A DNA stretch of 64,000 bases from Dryococelus australis (lineage: Eukaryota; Arthropoda; Insecta; Phasmatodea; Phasmatidae), in the NCBI GenBank assembly GCA_029891345.1, contig CM057005.1:67279760-67343759 (forward strand). The letters are read 5' to 3'. The notes beneath the pieces are model-generated. The model was given only the letters and a program-made list of their open reading frames with translations. It was not told the DNA's origin and ran no database searches. This document shows, piece by piece, positions 59,254-64,000 of the stretch. Position 1 is the first letter of the stretch. Each line of letters starts with the position of its first letter. The translations under genes were made by a program, and so were the position numbers.

Positions 59254-59940
59254 GACCCTTAAGGAATGGCACCGCAAGTTCTTGGCCACGGGTAGTGTTT
59301 TGGATGGCACAGGCGGATACCGGGAACGTGTTTCAGACGAACACGTTGACATCATCAGGCAAGCATTCTCCCGCCAAAGTTCTTCGAAAGCGGTTGCGTC
59401 TGTATGCCTACAAGGTAGGTAGGTAGTTGGGCTTAACGTCTCGTTGACAGCGAGGTCATTAGAGACGGCGAAAGTTTCACAGGGAAGAGGGATTGGGGAA
59501 GGAATTGGAAGGAATCGGCCATTGCCTTTGTGAGCGACCCATCCCAGCAGTCGCCTGGAGTGATTTCGGAAACCACGGGAAACCGAAATCAGAGTGGCCA
59601 AACCGGGATTCGAAGCCGGGTCCTCCCGAATACGATTCCAGTTAGTTACCACTGCGCCACCTAGCTCGGTGTGTATGCCTACAAGGCGCAGATTCTGCAG
59701 GAGCTGACAACCGAAGACAAACCACGGAGATACCAATTTGCCTGTGATGTGCTGGAGCGAATCGACAGAGACAATGACTATCTGACCAAGGTTATGTTTT
59801 CCGACGAAGCCACCTTTAATGTTTCTGGTGCGGTCTACGTCACGAAAGTGCGACCTTCCAAGACCTTCGTTTCGGGATTGTGGAAGCAAAGAGGCTCACG
59901 TAGAAATTCACTGATTTTTTTTCCTGAAGTGCTGTGCTAA
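59250..59940 (+). pseudogene. Tc1/mariner-type transposase remnant split by a SINE
   Basis: Left part (59250-59414): KEWHRKFLATGSVLDG and ERVSDEHVDIIRQAFSRQ, the first helix-turn-helix block of the arthropod DUF4817/Tc3-like transposases. Then VLRKRLRLYAYK in a shifted frame, so the middle of the DNA-binding region is deleted near 59380. Right part (59672-59940): YAYKAQILQELTTEDKPRRY, then VMFSDEATFNVSG, where FSDEATF holds the first catalytic Asp. Similarity fades after VYVTKVR with a likely frameshift; the second and third catalytic acids are not found. The SINE at 59415-59671 interrupts it. A plain dead DNA transposon gene. Confidence 0.8.
59415..59671 (-). mobile_element. tRNA-derived SINE, family 3, with 14-bp target duplication
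   Basis: Read on the minus strand: box A-like TGGCGCAGTGG, box B-like GGCTTCGAATCCC, a body with CCACTCTGATTTCGGTTTCC and GGGATGGGTCGCTC, and a tail of CTAC repeats. TGTATGCCTACAAG flanks it exactly at 59401-59414 and 59672-59685. A 234-codon minus-strand frame (59185-59889) runs through SINE and host by chance. Confidence 0.93.
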
Positions 59941-60247
59941 TTATATGCATCAAGAAATTGCCCACATTTCAGTTCTTTCACTCCCGAGAGCCTAACGAAA
60001 TCAGGGCGTTTCACTGTGGACATCCCGTACATCGCGCTATATTCCGAAAGTCTGTAAACTGCCGTACAAGATATCGGAGTCGTCGATGGAAATACTGCAC
60101 TCCAGTCAGTGCTTGAGGCAACTGATGGGTGAGCGAGAGTTGGCCTTACAGCCACACGTTAGAGCCACACGTTACAGTCACGCGTTACAGCCACGCGTTT
60201 TGAAGCGTCGAGGGCGCAAAATAGCTGCAGGCAGGCGGAACACTTAC
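59941..60247. other. possible continuation of the transposon, then short GTTACAGCCAC repeats
   Basis: Sequence to ~60120 may be the decayed 3' part of the transposase but no motif is certain. 60150-60200 has four loose iterations of CACGTTACAGYCACGCG. Confidence 0.3.
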
Positions 60248-60805
60248 GGCCATTTTACACAGATAGAATGTTTATTGAATTCAATCGCTCGAATTCAATT
60301 TATTGAAATAAAAAATCACTTCATTTGACTTTCAATAAATTGCATTCAATTAGCTTTCAAGTCTCCGCGTGGAAAACTATCACAAACTTTTTAATGAAAC
60401 CAGTTTAAAAAATACCAGAAGTAAATTTTTAGGAGAACCATGTACGACATAAAAATAATTGATTAAACCAGAACACATTTCATTCATATTATTGTACATG
60501 TTCTTTTAAAAAAAATTGCCTCCTTATATTGTAATAACTTGGAATGTGTGCTCACAGCTCTATTATTATGAGATACTCCCATTAATGTTATCAGAAAAGC
60601 TGTGATCTATGATTGAAATTCTGGATTCAAGAAAATATAGAATATGTTCGAAACGAAAATCTTGAAGGAAAACGAGACTTCAATAAATTGAACGAGAAAA
60701 TGGCCGTGATTATGACGTTCGTGTGACGCCATATAGCATTTAATGAATTGAATACAATAAAAATGGAAGGTCATTTGAAGAAAAATTTTATCGTGTGAAA
60801 GGGCC
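60248..60805 (+). mobile_element. family F inverted-repeat element, best copy
   Basis: Ends GGCCATTTTACACAGATAGA and, in reverse, GGCCCTTTCACACGATAAAA. TTA lies one base outside each end (CTTAC before, TTTAG after), which would fit a three-base TTA duplication of the PIF/Harbinger kind, but the fit is imperfect. No transposase. Confidence 0.78.
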
Positions 60806-61523
60806 TTTAGCTATCTTCATTATCACTTTATGATTAATAAGAAGTAAGTTTGTTCAGTAATATTAGAGTTTATTAATCACACAATGTCAAAGAACAAATT
60901 ACTTTGCCAGTGCACATCGTTAAAAACGAAAATGCTTCTCTGATTCGGTTGGTTAAGGTGCGGATAACATTATAATTCAATCTTTAAAATAACATACAAC
61001 AAATTTGTACGCTGAAACTGGCGACCGTTTGCAAACAGGAGTTTGAAGTGACGATGAAACAGAGAAGTTAAAACAACTTGACTAAACGACAGTATAACGT
61101 GAAGACTATACCTCCATTACCGCTGAAAGACGGACAAAGTGTACGAGGTATTCAAGATAGCTACGTTTACACAACTCGACTGGTAAACTAAGATTAGATA
61201 AGTAATCGCCCTAGAGGATTAAACAGAGGCGATAAACATCCACGTACGAAACTAGAGCGAGCCCAGAAAGAAAACAATTTTACCAGGAAGGTTATTAACA
61301 AAGCGATAAATTAGTCACGTTTCTAGAAAGGCATAGAAATTTTCGGGTAAGAAAATGAGGCAGCCTTTAAATTACGCGCAAAAAGACTTCCTCTAGATAT
61401 ATTATGTCAATAATCAGTATTTATGCGTTTTTTTGTTTCAAAACATGTCATTAAGAGTGTGTGGTACGTAAATTAACGCTATAGAGGTTACTCATGTTTA
61501 AAATTTCATGCAAGCGAATACAG
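60806..61523. other. unassigned sequence
   Basis: No coding or repeat signal. Confidence 0.35.
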
Positions 61524-61942
61524 GGATGTTCACGATAAAGTGAGCATTTTGAAATCAACCTTAAAAAAAGTTACTGCCCGTACCTGAAAATATTTTAACT
61601 AGCGTACTGAGTGACATCTGCCAAGTAAAGTTGGTAACGATGGAGGGGGAAGTAGTTCCGCATTTTAACGTCTAATAAAAAGTGTTAGGTGACCATTTCT
61701 GATAATTTAAATTATTTCTTTCTCTTGATGATTTTTTTAAAATCCATCGAAGTATAAAAATGAGCAGATTTGTAAAATATTTACTTTTATAATAATTTTA
61801 CAGTTTCGCTTGACCGACGCATGAATAAAGGGACGAGGCCCATGATAATGTTATTCTTACATAAGGCGGATGAATACGCAACGTGCATGCAAGTAGATGT
61901 TAAGCAGGGTTTTTAAAAGTGCTCATTTTACCGCGAATACCC
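61524..61942 (+). mobile_element. MITE-A1 copy
   Basis: 5' terminus GGATGTTCACGATAAAGTG, complete interior, 3' terminus ACCGCGAATACCC before GATA. Confidence 0.87.
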
Positions 61943-62656
61943 GATAATAATTTTGACTGCCTATATGAGCAAATATTTACCAGAAACGGTACATTGGTGC
62001 TCAGCTGTTTGCGATGCCGTAATATTTTGTTTCTGTGGTGCAAGATGTTAAGCAAAATAAATGCATAAATCTGATGAAATAATTGCATACGATGTTTTTT
62101 TTTTTTTACTTTATAAAACTTCCTTACCTGCGCATGTCGCCCAACGACGTGCACAAATTTACATATGTTGCCTTTATATAAAAGCTGTTTAATATACTCG
62201 AGTGTATATATCCACTTGATGAACAGAATTTAAGACACTTTTCACGTCCGAATTTCCTCTAGGGCGTATTTCTGATAGTGAAACTTCCGGTGAAAAGTGT
62301 CTAATGTAGCACTGGAACGAGCGTCAATCCTCTATCTTTATTTTCGCCACCCAAAATGACAGGCTCACAGCTGAAAGTTTCGTATATGCAAGTTGGTAAA
62401 GGGAAGCCTCCTAGCCAGTTCATAAAGACGTTGGCCGCGATCTAAAAATTTTATTTTATATTTGTATCTTACGCTGTTGACATTTTAGACATTATCTGTG
62501 ATTATTCTTTGTCCGCAAAAAAAAAAAAAAAAAGTTGAGCACGTAGTTTTCGCATAATTACATTTCAAAATCACTATTTAAAGTTTTAGTAATGTACAAA
62601 TAATGAAAACTAACTTAGTTACAGAAATGAGATAGTTCATACTGAAAAAAGATAAA
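61943..62656. other. unassigned sequence
   Basis: A 16-bp A run near 62518. No gene or repeat match. Confidence 0.35.
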
Positions 62657-63032
62657 CGCTGTTCGCGATAAAATTTCCACTTTTGAAATCAACTTTGGAA
62701 AAAAGTCACTGCCCCTGGCTGCATATAATTTAACGGGTGCACTGAGCGACATGCGCTCAGTAAATTTGGCAATGGTGGATGGAAAGTAGTTACATATCTT
62801 AACATCGAATAAAAGTGTTAGGTAACCATTTGTAATAACTTAAATACATAAACTATTTCTATCGCTTTCTGTTTTTCTTTACTGCATCTTAGTGTTAAAA
62901 AAAATTTACAATTCTAATAATCTCACAGTTCCACTCGACCGACGCATGAATAAAGTGATAAGGCTCATGACAATGTTAATTTTACATAAGGTGGAAGAAT
63001 ACACAACGTGCTCATTTTACCATTAACAGATT
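62657..63032 (+). mobile_element. MITE-A1 with internal deletions
   Basis: 5' terminus CGCTGTTCGCGATAAAATT. The segment between ACACAACGTG and CTCATTTTACC has lost ~40 bp that other A1 copies carry (the TACAAGTAGATCTTAAGCAG block). The 3' terminus is worn (ATTAACAGATT-ATA). Confidence 0.82.
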
Positions 63033-64000
63033 ATACTGAGAACTACAGTAGAGTATCTACAGTCTGACACTTCGCTAGTCTGTCACATCCAGCAGTCCGA
63101 TAACCCCACCCCATTACCCAGCAGGTTTTCTCGTCGCCTTTGGTCGATGCAATCGTGCAACAGAGGATGTCTGCTGTCAGTTACTTTTTACTCGTGTGAT
63201 AAAGATAATGTGCGTAAAAAGTGCGCTCTGTTAGCTGTGTGCGAGACGTTTTCTAATTTTTTTTTTCTTCAGTGAAAACTGATGTTTTCTCGTTCAGAAA
63301 ATTTCTGTTGAAGAACGTAACCCTGGGACTGGTGGCGAAAAAGATGATGTATTACTGCAAATTTAATACAGTCCCTCATTGAATATTTTATTTTTGTTTA
63401 CACGTGTTTGATTAAAGCAATCAACATATACCAGTCTTCTTTCTTTATAATTCTTATTACTCTTCGTATTGTACTAACTTTTGTAATTTGTTTTATTACA
63501 AATCTCTCTATTTGTTTGAGAAATTCGTTGTTTTATTTATTGGAAATCCAGTAGCCCAACATATCTCTGTAATCCGACAAGGCCTGGTCCCACATGTGAC
63601 TGACTACACACATACTAATGCACTTCAAGACGCCTATGAAATGGTACACGAAAATAATTTTGCAATAAAAAAAATTCTGAAAATAAGGAAATTCTTACAT
63701 TTACTCATTTGCGGCTGCCTCTGAATTTTATGTACAACTTTTTCTACACATACCTCAACATGAATCAAGAGAAGACCTTTCAGTTACCCGTGTTAAATTT
63801 TCTGCAAATAGTTATATTAATTTTATTTGTATATTACAAAATCAGTAACATTTTGACTTTGACTCCTTCCGAGATTAAGACGATGCTGCGCTCCTGTTCC
63901 ACGTGGCCCTGAAAGAATACACAAAGAAGACACTACGAAGGGCGTACGATGAAGTGTTCACTAGATTCTACGAACTCTGCCTGTATATACTGAACTCATT
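63033..64000. other. unassigned sequence
   Basis: Frames of 67 and 78 codons near 63488-63912 have no recognisable domain. No repeat match. Confidence 0.35.

Noticed and set aside
59185-59889. 234-codon minus-strand frame
   Set aside because: It runs through a family C end, a transposase on the opposite strand and a SINE, so it is a chance frame.

Overview
This window looks like intergenic, repeat-packed nuclear DNA from a large arthropod genome. The background is AT-rich. I found no complete host gene, no ribosomal RNA, no functional tRNA and no CRISPR-like array. The long reading frames are transposon remnants, minisatellite artefacts or chance frames. The commonest SINE carries a 3' module (a GAGCCGCCCAAAT motif followed by CACT repeats) that I remember from predicted proteins of stick insects such as Dryococelus. 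A phasmid is therefore my best guess, but that rests on memory and not on a search.

Layout. 0-13 kb: short DNA transposons of family A, a tRNA-derived SINE on each strand, a 76-bp and a 194-bp tandem duplication, and long unassigned AT-rich tracts. 12.6-15.9 kb: a probable 3.3-kb insertion flanked by direct repeats and carrying a decayed hAT transposase on the minus strand. 16-28 kb: more MITEs (families A, B, C, I), a second SINE family, a foldback element and a CpG-rich block. 28.2-29.1 kb: a solo LTR with a target duplication. 29.3-32.3 kb: a possible non-autonomous hAT-type element holding part of a Tc1/mariner-IS630 transposase. 33.2-34.9 kb: a SINE and two inverted-repeat elements set almost end to end. 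39.8-43.5 kb: the fossil of a Polinton/adintovirus-like type B DNA polymerase. 47.9-48.5 kb: a ten-copy minisatellite open in one frame on each strand. 48.5-52.5 kb: AT-rich sequence with nothing recognised. 52.5-64 kb: MITEs again, a Tc1/mariner-type transposase split by a SINE with a 14-bp target duplication, and a 53-bp SINE tail with its own 14-bp duplication.

What ties it together. The dominant feature is a set of small TA-flanked elements with ends close to GGCTGTTCACGGTAAAGTG. There are about twenty copies, roughly a tenth of the window. They fall into a ~410-bp form (A1) and a ~230-bp form (A2). A third family (B, ~420 bp) has weaker but collinear similarity to A1 at both ends, so A1, A2 and B probably shared one transposase source. 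Several insertions are nested and can be ordered in time. The delimited repeats cover about two fifths of the window. Family letters (A to I) are mine, made for this window only. Intervals of over 300 bases with no recognised content are listed as such.
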